A stretch of DNA of 64,000 nt from assembly GCF_027257955.1 (NCBI RefSeq), contig NZ_JANZNQ010000005.1, forward strand, positions 1-64,000. Reading direction: 5' to 3'. How positions within the stretch are numbered: the first letter of the stretch is position 1; each line of letters opens with the position of its first letter. The notes beneath the pieces are model-generated. The model was given only the letters and a program-made list of their open reading frames with translations. It was not told the DNA's origin and ran no database searches. This stretch comes from Zhongshania aquatica (GTDB taxonomy: Bacteria; Pseudomonadota; Gammaproteobacteria; Pseudomonadales; Spongiibacteraceae). Below are positions 37,773-47,912 of the stretch, in pieces. The translations under genes were made by a program, and so were the position numbers.

Positions 37773-38030
37773 TCACATCATATCCCGTTCTAAGTCACGT
37801 AACCGGCGAGAGTAGTAGCGGCAGTTTTTCCATATCCAGTCTTCTTTGGCGCGACGTGCTTTCTTCATTGCTGCGCCACTGGCATAACCCTTTAGTTTTT
37901 TGCCATCTCCCAATGCCTGCTCTAAGCGAACCGCCTCAACTTTTCTCGCGCGGCAGGCTTGCCAATCTGCGGCACACAGTAGCGACGAGAATCCAAAACA
38001 TAGAGCGAGCAATATCAGACGAGATTTCAT
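37773..38030 (-). CDS. Small secreted basic protein of unknown function
   Basis: This 85-aa protein has a signal peptide cleaved after LCAA (about residue 21). The mature part is highly charged and helical, with two Cys (WQACRAR and WKNCRYY) likely to form a disulfide, and an Arg-rich C-terminus. A near-consensus AAGGAGG precedes the ATG, so it is a real gene. No family is recognised. Confidence 0.75.
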   Translation of the reverse strand: MKSRLILLALCFGFSSLLCAADWQACRARKVEAVRLEQALGDGKKLKGYASGAAMKKARRAKEDWIWKNCRYYSRRLRDLERDMM

Positions 38031-38196
38031 GATGACCTCCTTGTCAGTCGTGAAATTGTTTCGTTAACGATAAATGAATCAGGCAGTCGATGTAAAATCA
38101 ATCTAGCTTTTGACTTCACCAACCCTGTCTAACTGTCTTATGCGCACGCTGACTGGCATAATAGTCCGCTGTTAACTCGTAAACGGAATTTTCTCC

Positions 38197-39171
38197 ATGA
38201 GCAGAATTGCACTGCCCCAGTATTTAGCAAACGCCGACGTTGCGCCAGAATTACAATCCATCATTCTCGGTTTGGCCGATGTGAGCATCAATATCAGCAA
38301 GTCCCTAGCGAAGGGTGCTTTAGCGGGCATTCTCGGTGCCGCTGGCGCTGAAAATGTGCAGGGAGAAGATCAAAAGAAACTTGATGTCATCGCCAACGAC
38401 ATGATCAAAGACGCCTTAGCGGCGATACCGGCTGTGCGCGGCTTAGCCTCTGAAGAAGAAACCGATGTCGTCCCTTGCCATACCAACGGCAGTTTTTTGG
38501 TCACCTTCGACCCCCTCGATGGCTCATCGAATATCGATATTAATAGCATGGTCGGCACCATCTTTTCAGTGCTGCCCCACAGCGGCACGGAAGTAGTTAC
38601 CGAACAGGACTTCCTTCAGCCCGGCCGCCATCAAAGTGCAGCAGGTTATGTTTTGTACGGCCCGTCGGTGATGCTGGTATTAAGTATCGGTAAGGGCGTG
38701 GTGATGTTCACCCTCGACCAAGACGTCAACAACTATTTAATGACCGACGCAGAAGTCGCGATTCCCGCAGACGCGAAAGAATTCTCCATCAATATGTCTA
38801 ACCAACGTCATTGGGTAGCACCAATGCAAGACTATATTGCCGATCTAATGGCTGGCAAAGACGGTCCGCGCGGTAAAGATTTTAATATGCGCTGGGTCGC
38901 GGCAATGGTCGCCGATGTTCATCGTATCCTGTGTCGCGGCGGTTTGTTCACCTACCCGTGGGACAGCCGTAAACCAGACCAAGCGGGCAAACTACGTCTC
39001 ATGTATGAAGCGAACCCAATGGGATATTTAGTCGAACAGGCAGGCGGTGAAGTGTGGACCCCTGACGGCAAGATTCTCGATATTCAGCCAGAACATATCC
39101 ACCAACGCGTTCCCGTTATATTGGGTGCAGCAAACGAAGTCGCGCTTTGCGTAGACTATCACCAGCGCTGA
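38197..39171 (+). CDS. fbp: Class 1 fructose-1,6-bisphosphatase
   Basis: This 324-aa enzyme makes fructose-6-phosphate in gluconeogenesis. Metal-site motifs are [21 protein letters not shown], and [18 protein letters not shown]. Length and order match class 1 FBPases. It serves the same pathway as the tkt-epd-pgk-fba operon 17 kb away. The ribosome site is weak (ACGGAA). rlmJ follows after 33 bases and may be co-transcribed. Confidence 0.95.
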   Translation: MSRIALPQYLANADVAPELQSIILGLADVSINISKSLAKGALAGILGAAGAENVQGEDQKKLDVIANDMIKDALAAIPAVRGLASEEETDVVPCHTNGSFLVTFDPLDGSSNIDINSMVGTIFSVLPHSGTEVVTEQDFLQPGRHQSAAGYVLYGPSVMLVLSIGKGVVMFTLDQDVNNYLMTDAEVAIPADAKEFSINMSNQRHWVAPMQDYIADLMAGKDGPRGKDFNMRWVAAMVADVHRILCRGGLFTYPWDSRKPDQAGKLRLMYEANPMGYLVEQAGGEVWTPDGKILDIQPEHIHQRVPVILGAANEVALCVDYHQR

Positions 39172-39204
39172 GACCTCTCAGCGCCAGCACCGGAATAGTC
39201 GGCA

Positions 39205-40038
39205 ATGCTTAGTTACCGCCACGGCTTTCACGCCGGCAATCACGCTGATGTGTTAAAGCACGTCGTTGAGGTACTCATCCTCGACTACTTGCTACAAAAG
39301 CCCACAGCCCTATCTTACATCGACACCCATGCTGGGGCGGGGTTTTACCATTTTGCCAGTGCTTTTAGCGCCCAAAACCGCGAATTCGACAGCGGTATCG
39401 CGAAGCTTTGGCAATCTGAAATAGAGCTTCCGGCCGCGCTTAGACGTTACCTCGACATTATCAACACTTGCTCCGCGGGCGAAGCAGCTGGCTACCCCGG
39501 CTCGCCGGCCATTGCACTGGCACTGTTACGCGAGCAGGACAAAGCACACTTATTTGAACTGCATCCTAACGATCACCAGAATTTGAGTAAGCGTTTCAAA
39601 CGACGCGCCCAAATTCATGACAGCGATGGATTTGCGGGATTAAAAGCCTTATTGCCGCCACCCAGCAAACGGGCACTGGTGTTGATTGATCCACCTTACG
39701 AAGACAAAAATGACTACCGCAATGTCATTACCACATTAAAAGATTGCCAAAGACGATTCCAGAATGGCGTGTACGCACTCTGGTACCCGCTCATTCCTAG
39801 AGACGAATCAAAGGATTTAGGCCGCCGGTTGAAAGCACTATCACCAAGTAATTTCTTACATGCGCAACTTTGTGTTCAGGCCGAGCAAGGCAGTCACGGC
39901 ATGTATGGCAGTGCGATGTTTGTCATCAATCCACCGTGGCAACTAAACACGCAGCTACAAGAAGTCATGCCTGTTTTACAAACATTACTAGCTGATGCTG
40001 AAAGTAAGCCATTCACCCTTGATGCTGTGATTGCGTAG
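39205..40038 (+). CDS. rlmJ: 23S rRNA (adenine(2030)-N6)-methyltransferase
   Basis: This 277-aa protein begins MLSYRHGFHAGNHADVLKH, the RlmJ signature, and has YIDTHAGAGFY (SAM site) and LIDPPYEDKNDY (the DPPY catalytic motif for N6-adenine methylation). RlmJ modifies A2030 of 23S rRNA. Length is normal. It closely follows fbp. Confidence 0.93.
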   Translation: MLSYRHGFHAGNHADVLKHVVEVLILDYLLQKPTALSYIDTHAGAGFYHFASAFSAQNREFDSGIAKLWQSEIELPAALRRYLDIINTCSAGEAAGYPGSPAIALALLREQDKAHLFELHPNDHQNLSKRFKRRAQIHDSDGFAGLKALLPPPSKRALVLIDPPYEDKNDYRNVITTLKDCQRRFQNGVYALWYPLIPRDESKDLGRRLKALSPSNFLHAQLCVQAEQGSHGMYGSAMFVINPPWQLNTQLQEVMPVLQTLLADAESKPFTLDAVIA

Positions 40039-40125
40039 TTGGAGCAAAGAAGAAACACGCATATTCTAGCTGATTTCTCCCCAGCTACTGACGAGAAAAC
40101 TCAGATCAAAATCAGTGAAAATGGT

Positions 40126-41217
40126 TTAGGCCTTAGACGTTCGGGCGCGGCCTTTTTCTGACGTGTGCTCGACAGCTTTGACGTCTAATAAACGAACCTG
40201 ACTAAACAAATGATAGGCGGCAGTGTGTTCTGTCAGCGCATCGGCCGCCAGTAAGATTGCAGCAGCAGTCCATGTTGGGCGTTCATCTGGCCACAACACA
40301 TCTTCTACAAATTGGTAACCAGTCCAGTATTCGCCATTGGATTCACGCCACTGATGCAACCAGCTATACACCATTACTGCGCGAGCGTGATCACCTGCCG
40401 CTAATAACGCCATAGTTAACTCGCAGGACTCAGCGACAGTCACCCATGGCTGATCCGATACGCATCGGCAACCCAAACCCTGCTCTACAAAATCGTCCCA
40501 GCGTTTTTGCAAATGGGCGCTCGCCTTTGCGCTGGGCACCGCGCCAGTCAACACTGGATAGAACCAATCCATGGAGTAACGCGCCTTGCTTTCCCAGGTA
40601 CGATCAAAACGTTCGGGTTTGTTACGTAAAGCGTCGCCCAAGGCTGCCCGTGCATCTCGCCAATCGGCGCGCGGGTCGCCAATGATCACAGAAATATTCA
40701 CAGCGCATTCAAGGCTTTTATAGATAGAAGAACAACCGGTAATCAGCGCATCTGGCATTGGCTGGCCGTGAGCGTCTACCGCCCAATTTATTTCGCCGTG
40801 ACGGGACTGTTGCGCGAGTACAAATCCAATGGCACGCCGAACGCAGGGCCACATTTCACGCAAAAATGATCGGTTTTCGCTAATTAAGTAGTGATGCCAA
40901 ACACCGGTCGCGATATACGCGACAAAGTTCGTTTCACGGCGCTCTTTGTTATCAACTTCACCGGCACGGTATGCTGCCCACCAACTGCCGTCTTCTAGCT
41001 GTGCGTTCTTCAACCACCGGTAGGCGTTTTCAGCGGCCGCATACTCCCCACCAATACTCAGACCCATCGCCGATTCAACATGATCCCAAGGGTCACAATG
41101 TCCGCCATCAAACCACGGTATACTGCCATCAGCCTGCTGCGCACGAAGTAAAAATTCGACCGTCGGTCGGAAGAACTCTTGCGGAAAAAGACCCTTACTC
41201 AGAAACAGTCCGCTCAT
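40126..41217 (-). CDS. Alpha/alpha-barrel protein, prenyltransferase or six-hairpin glycosidase-like
   Basis: This 363-aa protein has repeated helical hairpins with Gly-Ser-Trp turns (QQADGSIPWFDGG, AQLEDGSWWAAY, ESNGEYWTGY), as in squalene-cyclase/prenyltransferase repeats and six-hairpin glycosidases. No QW or DxDD cyclase motif is obvious. It has no signal peptide. It is the last gene of a three-gene unit with a GT4 glycosyltransferase and a methyltransferase, overlapping the latter by four bases (ATGA). The context suggests handling of a glycosylated or isoprenoid-linked metabolite, but this is inference. Confidence 0.7.
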   Translation of the reverse strand: MSGLFLSKGLFPQEFFRPTVEFLLRAQQADGSIPWFDGGHCDPWDHVESAMGLSIGGEYAAAENAYRWLKNAQLEDGSWWAAYRAGEVDNKERRETNFVAYIATGVWHHYLISENRSFLREMWPCVRRAIGFVLAQQSRHGEINWAVDAHGQPMPDALITGCSSIYKSLECAVNISVIIGDPRADWRDARAALGDALRNKPERFDRTWESKARYSMDWFYPVLTGAVPSAKASAHLQKRWDDFVEQGLGCRCVSDQPWVTVAESCELTMALLAAGDHARAVMVYSWLHQWRESNGEYWTGYQFVEDVLWPDERPTWTAAAILLAADALTEHTAAYHLFSQVRLLDVKAVEHTSEKGRARTSKA

Positions 41218-41930
41218 GCCGCTTTCGCCTTTTCAAAATACATGACTACTGATTTCCCCAGCACTGGATTCAAGCTTGCCTCTAAGGTTCGCGTGAACAG
41301 GGGCCTATCCATTAAGTCCCAGACTAAAAAACGGTGGTATTGCTTAATGATAGGATTGGAATCCTGATTTTTCCAAAATGCGCATTTCAGCCACCAATAG
41401 GGTGAATGCAAAGCGTGTGCCCAATGGCGTCGATAAAACCGAAAACCCAAACTCTGAATTTGGCGGCGCAATTCGCTCGCCTTAAATATGCGTAGATGGC
41501 CGCCTTCAACCTTGTGATAAGCCTCGCTTAGCGCCCAACATATTTTTTCCGGCCAGGCTCTTGGTACGCTGGCACAGAACAGGCCACCAGGTTTAAGCAC
41601 GCGCTCAATTTCTTTTAATACCGATTGATAGTCCGGGATATGCTCTAAGACTTCCGAGCAGATAATTTTATCAAAGGTATTATCGGCAAAGGGCAGCTGC
41701 ATAGCATCGCCATTGGCAAGACCGAAACCCTTATTAGCGTCCTCGCCCGGACAGAAATCCTTGAACCTTTCTTGCGCAGTTTTCAAATCACCGAGAGATA
41801 AATCTACGCCAATCGCGGTGACGTCAGCTTCAACATACGCAGAGATAACATGGCGACCTTCGCCACAACCGAGGTCTAGGATTATGTCTCCTCGATTTAA
41901 TTGAAAATGACGAAAATCAACCGTTTTCAC
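41214..41930 (-). CDS. Class I SAM-dependent methyltransferase
   Basis: This 238-aa protein has the SAM motif IILDLGCGEGRHVI (residues about 16-29), an acidic IGVDLS ribose-binding strand, LPFADNTFDKIICSEVLEHIPD, and LKPGGLFCASVPR. The C-terminal half is Trp/Tyr-rich. The start is a GTG (41930) preceded by AGGTGAT; no ATG is available. It overlaps the GT4 gene by 14 bases and the helical-barrel gene by 4, so all three are translated in step. Its acceptor is unknown. Confidence 0.85.
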   Translation of the reverse strand: MKTVDFRHFQLNRGDIILDLGCGEGRHVISAYVEADVTAIGVDLSLGDLKTAQERFKDFCPGEDANKGFGLANGDAMQLPFADNTFDKIICSEVLEHIPDYQSVLKEIERVLKPGGLFCASVPRAWPEKICWALSEAYHKVEGGHLRIFKASELRRQIQSLGFRFYRRHWAHALHSPYWWLKCAFWKNQDSNPIIKQYHRFLVWDLMDRPLFTRTLEASLNPVLGKSVVMYFEKAKAA

Positions 41931-43236
41931 GTTGTATCACCTGCCAATAATAATTCGTCATTTGCTGCGCGGCCCGCGTCCAGCAGAACAATTCTTCTAT
42001 GCGTTTACGACCTGCTACAGCCAATTCATCACGCCATGCAGGTGAGGCCAGCAAGGTTTCTAAAGCTTCAGCAATGGCCGCACTATCGCGAACCGGCACC
42101 TTAACAGCCGCGTCACCGACCACCTCGGGCAATGCACCACCGTCGGTAGAAATCAATGCGGTGCCACAGGCCATGGCTTCGCCTGCAGGCAAGCCAAAGC
42201 CTTCGTATATTGAGGGAACCACCACCACCGAGGCCTCGTTATAGTACTTAACCAGATCTTCAGTACTAATGCCGCTAACGGCGCGAATATGTTTGCCGAT
42301 ACCTAATTTGCGGATCAACTCACCACTTTCGCCGTCTTCTTTCGGTTTACCCACCAGCAATAATTCGAGATCAGGGTAATTAGGCACAACCGCAGCAACC
42401 GCCTCTAACAAATAACGCATACCTTTCAGTGGTTGGTCAGATGACACCGTCGCCATAATGCGATTCGGCTTTTTCGCTACGTGTTCAAGCGGCTTAAATT
42501 CCTCGGTATCGATTCCACAATGGACCAAGCTAATTCCCGCCGGTTGTATATCAAAGGCGGCGGCGATATCCATTCTCGACCGCTCAGACACCGTCACCAC
42601 ATGATGAAGCTCCCGCGCAACATTACGCTGCATAATCAAAAAGCTGTGCCAACGACGTATAAGTAGTCGCTCCGTCCAACTTTTCGCCGCTTTTAACGCA
42701 ATCTTTAAATCACTGGTAATCGGATGATGGATCGTTGTAATTAACGGAAAGCCCTGCTTTTGCAGCTCCAACATGCCGTAACTCAAGCACTGATTGTCAT
42801 GGATAATATCGTAATGACGACCGTGTTCTTTTAAATATTTGAGCACCCGCCGTCCAAAGCAATAGGGCTCAGAAAATGCACCGGTGAGCTTCCCCGTCCA
42901 TTCGTAGATATTGGTAAGGGAAGTGAGATGATGTGGGCGAATCGACGTTAAGCCGGTTTCAAATAAATTCATGCCCGGCATTTTGATGAGATTTACCCGC
43001 GGATCAAGATGGGGGTATGGCTGACCAGAGATCACGTCAACCTGGTGACCAGCCTCAACTAAAGCCTTACTCAAATACTTAAGGTAGATACCCTGACCAC
43101 CGCCATAGGGCGCGCTTCGATACCCCAAAAGGCATACTTTTAAGGCGCGCCTTGGTCTCGCTTCATTTAAAGACGTAACACTGGCTTTAGCAGCCCGGAG
43201 TATGGGCTGACTGGCAATTGCTGATTCTGACGGCAT
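41917..43236 (-). CDS. GT4-family glycosyltransferase
   Basis: This 439-aa enzyme is a GT-B retaining glycosyltransferase: Gly-rich GYRSAPYGGGQGIYLKYLSKAL near the N-terminus for the acceptor domain, VSSDQPLKGMRYLLEAV in the donor domain, and the EX7E motif in YEGFGLPAGEAMACGTALIST. It probably transfers a sugar from a nucleotide donor to a lipid or polysaccharide. It is the first gene of the three-gene unit. The start is the ATG at 43236. Confidence 0.87.
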   Translation of the reverse strand: MPSESAIASQPILRAAKASVTSLNEARPRRALKVCLLGYRSAPYGGGQGIYLKYLSKALVEAGHQVDVISGQPYPHLDPRVNLIKMPGMNLFETGLTSIRPHHLTSLTNIYEWTGKLTGAFSEPYCFGRRVLKYLKEHGRHYDIIHDNQCLSYGMLELQKQGFPLITTIHHPITSDLKIALKAAKSWTERLLIRRWHSFLIMQRNVARELHHVVTVSERSRMDIAAAFDIQPAGISLVHCGIDTEEFKPLEHVAKKPNRIMATVSSDQPLKGMRYLLEAVAAVVPNYPDLELLLVGKPKEDGESGELIRKLGIGKHIRAVSGISTEDLVKYYNEASVVVVPSIYEGFGLPAGEAMACGTALISTDGGALPEVVGDAAVKVPVRDSAAIAEALETLLASPAWRDELAVAGRKRIEELFCWTRAAQQMTNYYWQVIQRENG

Positions 43237-43517
43237 AAAACGGGGCCACTATTCTTCTGATTGCTGTTATTTGGAATATAGTCCGTGGAATTCTTCTAAG
43301 CCTAAAAACCTATTAAAGATACCGAGGTCATATCAGGCACCTTAAGGCGTTGGCCAAGTACAAATAGAAAGAATGCCGCTCATGTAGTAACAGGATTCTA
43401 ACCATGGGATGAGCATAAATCCACCTGCGATGACAAAGGGCCCGGTGATCTGGCATTAAGACTTTGTCATGTTAAACTCGCCAAGCTCACAAATTTGCCG
43501 ATGAGAACCCCAGACAC

Positions 43518-43913
43518 ATGCGCATAAACGTCATTTTTTGCACATTTTTCAGTGCGATACTTTGCCTAGTTACGTTGAGCGGCTGCGCGAGTCGGCCGGC
43601 GCAGCAGGCGCCACGTGGCAAATTTGAACAAACCATCAAAGCTGGTGATATTCGCTTATTTAGCTATAGCCAACCATTGTTTCGCGAAGCGCCTCGCCCC
43701 ATAACCTCTTCAAATCGGCGCGAAGATGGCACAGGCAAACCACGGGAGGACAGTGAGTCTCAATTAAAAAGAACATTAAACGACTTGGAACACGATCCAC
43801 GACTAAAAAAATACTGCCCAGTTGGCTACCTTATTATTGATAAATACGCGGTGCTAAATGAGGTCGTTATCAGAGGGGAATGCAAATACAGCGAAAAACC
43901 CAAGGAGAAATAA
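43518..43913 (+). CDS. Putative lipoprotein of unknown function
   Basis: This 131-aa protein has a lipoprotein signal with lipobox LSGC (acylated Cys23). The mature part is short and charged, with a stretch of predicted disorder (residues 60-85, rich in Arg, Glu and Ser) and two further Cys (KKYCPV and RGECKY). The residue after Cys is Ala, which favours the outer membrane. No family is recognised. Its stop codon lies within a hairpin shared with convergent ilvE. Confidence 0.7.
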   Translation: MRINVIFCTFFSAILCLVTLSGCASRPAQQAPRGKFEQTIKAGDIRLFSYSQPLFREAPRPITSSNRREDGTGKPREDSESQLKRTLNDLEHDPRLKKYCPVGYLIIDKYAVLNEVVIRGECKYSEKPKEK

Positions 43914-43938
43914 ACGCCGCAGCTAGCGCTACGGCGTT
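43913..43938. terminator. Hairpin between convergent lipoprotein gene and ilvE
   Basis: AACGCCG (43913-43919) pairs with CGGCGTT (43932-43938), with AGC/GCT continuing the stem after one mismatch. It could end either transcript; on the minus strand it is followed by TATTT. Confidence 0.45.
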
Positions 43939-43948
43939 CGATCAAAAC

Positions 43949-44875
43949 TTACTTAACAGGCGTCAACCACTCAGGAAACTCTTCGCGACGTCCTTTAACT
44001 TGATCAAAATACATATTTTGTAGCAAGTTAGTCACAGGGCCACGTGAACCGGAGCCGATAATCCGACCATCCAACTCGCGAATCGGCAGAACTTCTGCTG
44101 CAGTACCAGTAAAGAAGGCCTCATCCGCAACGTAAACTTCATCACGCGTGATACGTTTTTCTTCCACTTTCAAACCAAGCTCATTGGCAAATTCAAAAAT
44201 GGTGTTGCGCGTAATACCATCTAAGCAGCTGGTTAACTCAGGGGTATACAACTTGCCGTTGCGAACAATAAAGACATTCTCGCCACTGCCTTCGGCAACA
44301 TAGCCTTCGTTGTCCAGAAGCAGCGCCTCTTCACAGCCGCTGTCCAAGGCTTCGCGCAGAGCCAACATCGAATTGATGTAATGACCATTCGCCTTAGCTT
44401 TACACATCGAAATATTGACGTGGTGACGTGTATAGGACGAGCAACGTACTTTAATACCTTTGTCCCGCGCCTCAGGGCTCATGTAACTTGGCCAATCCCA
44501 GGCGGCAACAATAACGTGCATCTTTAGGTTGTCGGCACGCAGACCCATACCTTCTGAGCCGTAAAAGCACATAGGACGCAAATACGCTTCCTGCAATCCG
44601 TTTTCACGAACCACGGCACGCTGAGCTTCATTAACCTGATCTTTGGTCACTGACATTTCCATACGCATGATATGCGCAGACCGGAATAAGCGGTCAGTGT
44701 GCTCGTGCATACGGAAAATGCAGGTGCCACGATCTTTGGTTTGATAGGCGCGTACGCCTTCAAACACGCCCATACCGTAGTGCAGTGTATGTGTTAAAAC
44801 ATGAACCCGCGCATCGCGCCAGGGAACCATTTCACCGTCGAACCAAATCAGGCCGTCACGATCAGCCATAGACAT
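43949..44875 (-). CDS. ilvE: Branched-chain amino acid aminotransferase
   Basis: This 308-aa class IV PLP aminotransferase converts branched-chain keto acids to valine, leucine and isoleucine. The PLP Lys is in CKAKANGHYINS. Other family parts are YGMGVFEGVRAY, EALLLDNEGYVAEGSGENVF and TRNTIFEFA. The start follows GAGGAG. It lies 36 bases after glnE on the minus strand, the same order as in pseudomonads. Confidence 0.95.
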   Translation of the reverse strand: MSMADRDGLIWFDGEMVPWRDARVHVLTHTLHYGMGVFEGVRAYQTKDRGTCIFRMHEHTDRLFRSAHIMRMEMSVTKDQVNEAQRAVVRENGLQEAYLRPMCFYGSEGMGLRADNLKMHVIVAAWDWPSYMSPEARDKGIKVRCSSYTRHHVNISMCKAKANGHYINSMLALREALDSGCEEALLLDNEGYVAEGSGENVFIVRNGKLYTPELTSCLDGITRNTIFEFANELGLKVEEKRITRDEVYVADEAFFTGTAAEVLPIRELDGRIIGSGSRGPVTNLLQNMYFDQVKGRREEFPEWLTPVK

Positions 44876-44911
44876 CGTGTGTTACTCCTCAACAAATTCA
44901 GGCAAATACCA

Positions 44912-47833
44912 TTATGGAGACAACATCAGTTGCTGCCAGAAACGGCTTACAATTTCCCGCTCTGTACCCAATGCCGTATCGGCTATCAACCCTTTTTGCT
45001 CTTGTAAGCTGAGGCGATGCGCCTGACTGCGGAACGCCTTGTAAGCGTCAATCAGTGTCCGGGTATCCGATGTCGAAATTAGGCCCTGTTCAGCCAGTGA
45101 TTCCAAGATACGAATATTATCAGTGTAGTTAGTAAGCGGTGGGTGCTGATGCGACCATGCTAAAACGGCATATTGCACCATAAATTCAATATCAACGATA
45201 CCTCCAGTACCCTGTTTAATATCAAAATCTGCATTTTTATCGCTACCAGACAGCAGATGGTCACGCATTTTCTGCCGCATGCTCACTACTTCTTTGTTAA
45301 GCACCAAAATATCGCGCGGTTTACACAGGATTTCGGCCCTCAATCTGGCAAACTTTTGCGCCAACACTTCATCGCCCGCGACCGCACGCACACGAACCAA
45401 GGCCTGATGTTCCCATGTCCACGCCTGATTGTGCTGGTAGTCGCTAAATGCAGTAAACGACGACACTAATAATCCAGAATTGCCTGAAGGCCGCAATCGC
45501 ATATCTACGTCGTAAAGCGCACCTAATCGGGTTGTCGCAGTAAGAATATGAATAATACGCTGCCCTAGGCGCGTATAAAATGACCCCGCATCCAAGGGTC
45601 TGTCACCATCACTGACACAGCTTGAGGGCAAATCATGCATAAAAACGAGGTCAAGGTCAGAGCTGTAACCCAGTTCAATCCCACCTAATTTACCGTAACC
45701 CAAAATAACAAAATGACGCTGATCGTCACCCGCTGGCACCGGGCTACCATGCTTATCAACTAAATTTTGCCACGCAATATCAAGCACCGCCTCTAAGACT
45801 ACCTCCGCGATATACGTCAGGTAATCACTCACTTTCATTAGTGGTAAACTGCCGGTCACCTCCGATGCCATCACACGCAGAACGTGGGCCAAACGAAAAT
45901 GTCGGAGCGCCTCCATTTGCGTCTCAAGATCATCTCGCTCGACACGCAGTAAGCGCTGCCGTAGTTCACTGGTTAAACCAGCCTTTTCTGGCACCGAGAA
46001 CAAACTGCTCGGGTCTAATAACTCATCTAGTAACACCGGCTGCGCCGCCAGCTGCCTAGCGATCCACGGACTCGCATCGCACAACTCTACTAGACGACTA
46101 CGTGCGCCTGGATTTTCCATTAGCAGTACCAAATACGAAGTGCGTCGCAGTACTGCCTCCACAAGTGGTATCAAGCGCAGCAGTGTCGCTGACGGTGAAC
46201 TTGCCTCGCACAGGTCTTCTAATAACAGGGGCAGAAAATCATATAAGCGATCACGGCCACGACCCTGCATACGCAAGACGCTGGCGCCATTGAGCAACGC
46301 GACTAATAGGCGCGCAGCTTCGTCCGCATCGTCAAATCCCGCTTCTTCCAAGGTTGCTTTAACGGAGTCTCGATCTAATTCATCAAGCATCGTTCTCCAG
46401 CGATTATTACTGAGATGCTGGCCCTCGAGCTCGGATTCTGGGGGCGCAATAACGTGAGCAAAATGCGCGGCAACACGCTGCCGATGCTCACCCAGGGCAT
46501 GCTGAAAGGCGCTGACATCTTCGCCAAACCCCATGGCGATACTTAAGGCCACGCGCTCAGCGTCATTCTCGGGTAGCTGCTGCGTTTGCTCATCTCGCCA
46601 GGCCTGAATCGCATGTTCGGTATTACGTAAAAAGCGATACGCGGCCTGCAATTCATCTACAACCACTGCGGGAAGACAAGACATCTTTACCAATTCTGGA
46701 AGAACGACTTGTAATTTTAAAGCCTGCAAGGCGGGCTCTTGGCCACCGCGAATTAACTGGAAGCACTGGGCAATAAATTCAATTTCACGAATACCGCCGG
46801 AGCCGAGCTTAATATTGTCTTGCAGCTGGCGCCGCACTACCTCTCGCTGAATCATCGACTTCATATCGCGCAGCGATTCGATCGCTGAGAAATCGAGATA
46901 GCGGCGATAGACAAAGGGCCGCAATTGCGTGAGTAAACGATTGCCTTCTTGGTGATCTCCAGCAATGCAACGCGCCTTGATAAGGGCGTATCGCTCCCAA
47001 TCTCGTCCCTGATCTTGGTAATACTCTTCTAATGCGTCGAAGCTAATTACCAAGGGACCGCTCTCCCCATAGGGGCGCAACCGCATATCGACTCTAAAAA
47101 CGAAACCATCCGCCGTGCGGATATCTAAGGCTTTAATTAAGCGCTGACCGAGACGAATAAAAAAGGCCTGATTATCATCCACACGTGGCCCACCAACGGT
47201 GCTCCCCGCCTGCGGATAGGTAAAAATAAGATCAATATCGGAAGACAGGTTTAACTCGCCGGCCCCCAACTTACCCATGGCAATCACTACTAATTGCTGC
47301 GGGGTGCCATCTGCCGATTGCGGCTCGCCGCGCTCGACAACTAACTGACGATGCAAAACCGCCAAGGCAATCTCAACACAGGCGTCAGCAAGCCGAGACA
47401 AGTCCCGCACTGTTTCTTCCATGTCAGCAAGGCGATTGAGGTCGCGCCAGACAACTCGCAGCCAATGACGGTTGCGAAAGTCACGCAGTATTTTCGCCAG
47501 CGAGTCCGCATTGTCACAGTCAGTACATAAAGCACTTAATTCCGCTTGCCACGCTTCGTCCGGTAAAAAAGAAAGCAGCTGATCGGTTGAAAACAGTTCA
47601 ATTAGCCAAGCAGGATGGCGCACACACAATTCCGCCAATGCCTGACTGCAGGCGAAGGCCCTTAATAGTTGCGGACGATGTTCAGACTCGGCAAAAGCCT
47701 CATACCAATCGCGCTGCGTTTTATCACAGCGTTCAAACAGATTTTGCCAGACTACTTCGACGTCTGCCGCCAAGGATGGGGGCAGCTCTTCCGCCAAAAC
47801 ATGTAAGCCGCGATACTCGCGTGGCATGGTCAT
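44912..47833 (-). CDS. glnE: Bifunctional glutamine synthetase adenylyltransferase/adenylyl-removing enzyme
   Basis: This 973-aa protein controls glutamine synthetase by adding or removing AMP. It has two nucleotidyltransferase domains: the first with LSSDIDLIFTYP (near residue 200), the second with YSSDLDLVFMHD (near residue 720), each followed by RLRP motifs (MRLRPYGESG and MRLRPSGNSG). Length is standard. The start at 47833 follows AGGAA; a second ATG is two codons in. ilvE follows. Confidence 0.95.
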   Translation of the reverse strand: MTMPREYRGLHVLAEELPPSLAADVEVVWQNLFERCDKTQRDWYEAFAESEHRPQLLRAFACSQALAELCVRHPAWLIELFSTDQLLSFLPDEAWQAELSALCTDCDNADSLAKILRDFRNRHWLRVVWRDLNRLADMEETVRDLSRLADACVEIALAVLHRQLVVERGEPQSADGTPQQLVVIAMGKLGAGELNLSSDIDLIFTYPQAGSTVGGPRVDDNQAFFIRLGQRLIKALDIRTADGFVFRVDMRLRPYGESGPLVISFDALEEYYQDQGRDWERYALIKARCIAGDHQEGNRLLTQLRPFVYRRYLDFSAIESLRDMKSMIQREVVRRQLQDNIKLGSGGIREIEFIAQCFQLIRGGQEPALQALKLQVVLPELVKMSCLPAVVVDELQAAYRFLRNTEHAIQAWRDEQTQQLPENDAERVALSIAMGFGEDVSAFQHALGEHRQRVAAHFAHVIAPPESELEGQHLSNNRWRTMLDELDRDSVKATLEEAGFDDADEAARLLVALLNGASVLRMQGRGRDRLYDFLPLLLEDLCEASSPSATLLRLIPLVEAVLRRTSYLVLLMENPGARSRLVELCDASPWIARQLAAQPVLLDELLDPSSLFSVPEKAGLTSELRQRLLRVERDDLETQMEALRHFRLAHVLRVMASEVTGSLPLMKVSDYLTYIAEVVLEAVLDIAWQNLVDKHGSPVPAGDDQRHFVILGYGKLGGIELGYSSDLDLVFMHDLPSSCVSDGDRPLDAGSFYTRLGQRIIHILTATTRLGALYDVDMRLRPSGNSGLLVSSFTAFSDYQHNQAWTWEHQALVRVRAVAGDEVLAQKFARLRAEILCKPRDILVLNKEVVSMRQKMRDHLLSGSDKNADFDIKQGTGGIVDIEFMVQYAVLAWSHQHPPLTNYTDNIRILESLAEQGLISTSDTRTLIDAYKAFRSQAHRLSLQEQKGLIADTALGTEREIVSRFWQQLMLSP

Positions 47834-47912
47834 TCGTTTATTCCTAAAACCGTCTTATTTTATTTCTAGCAAAATAGCGCGGCTCTACACGCTACTAAAC
47901 AGCAATTCAAAC

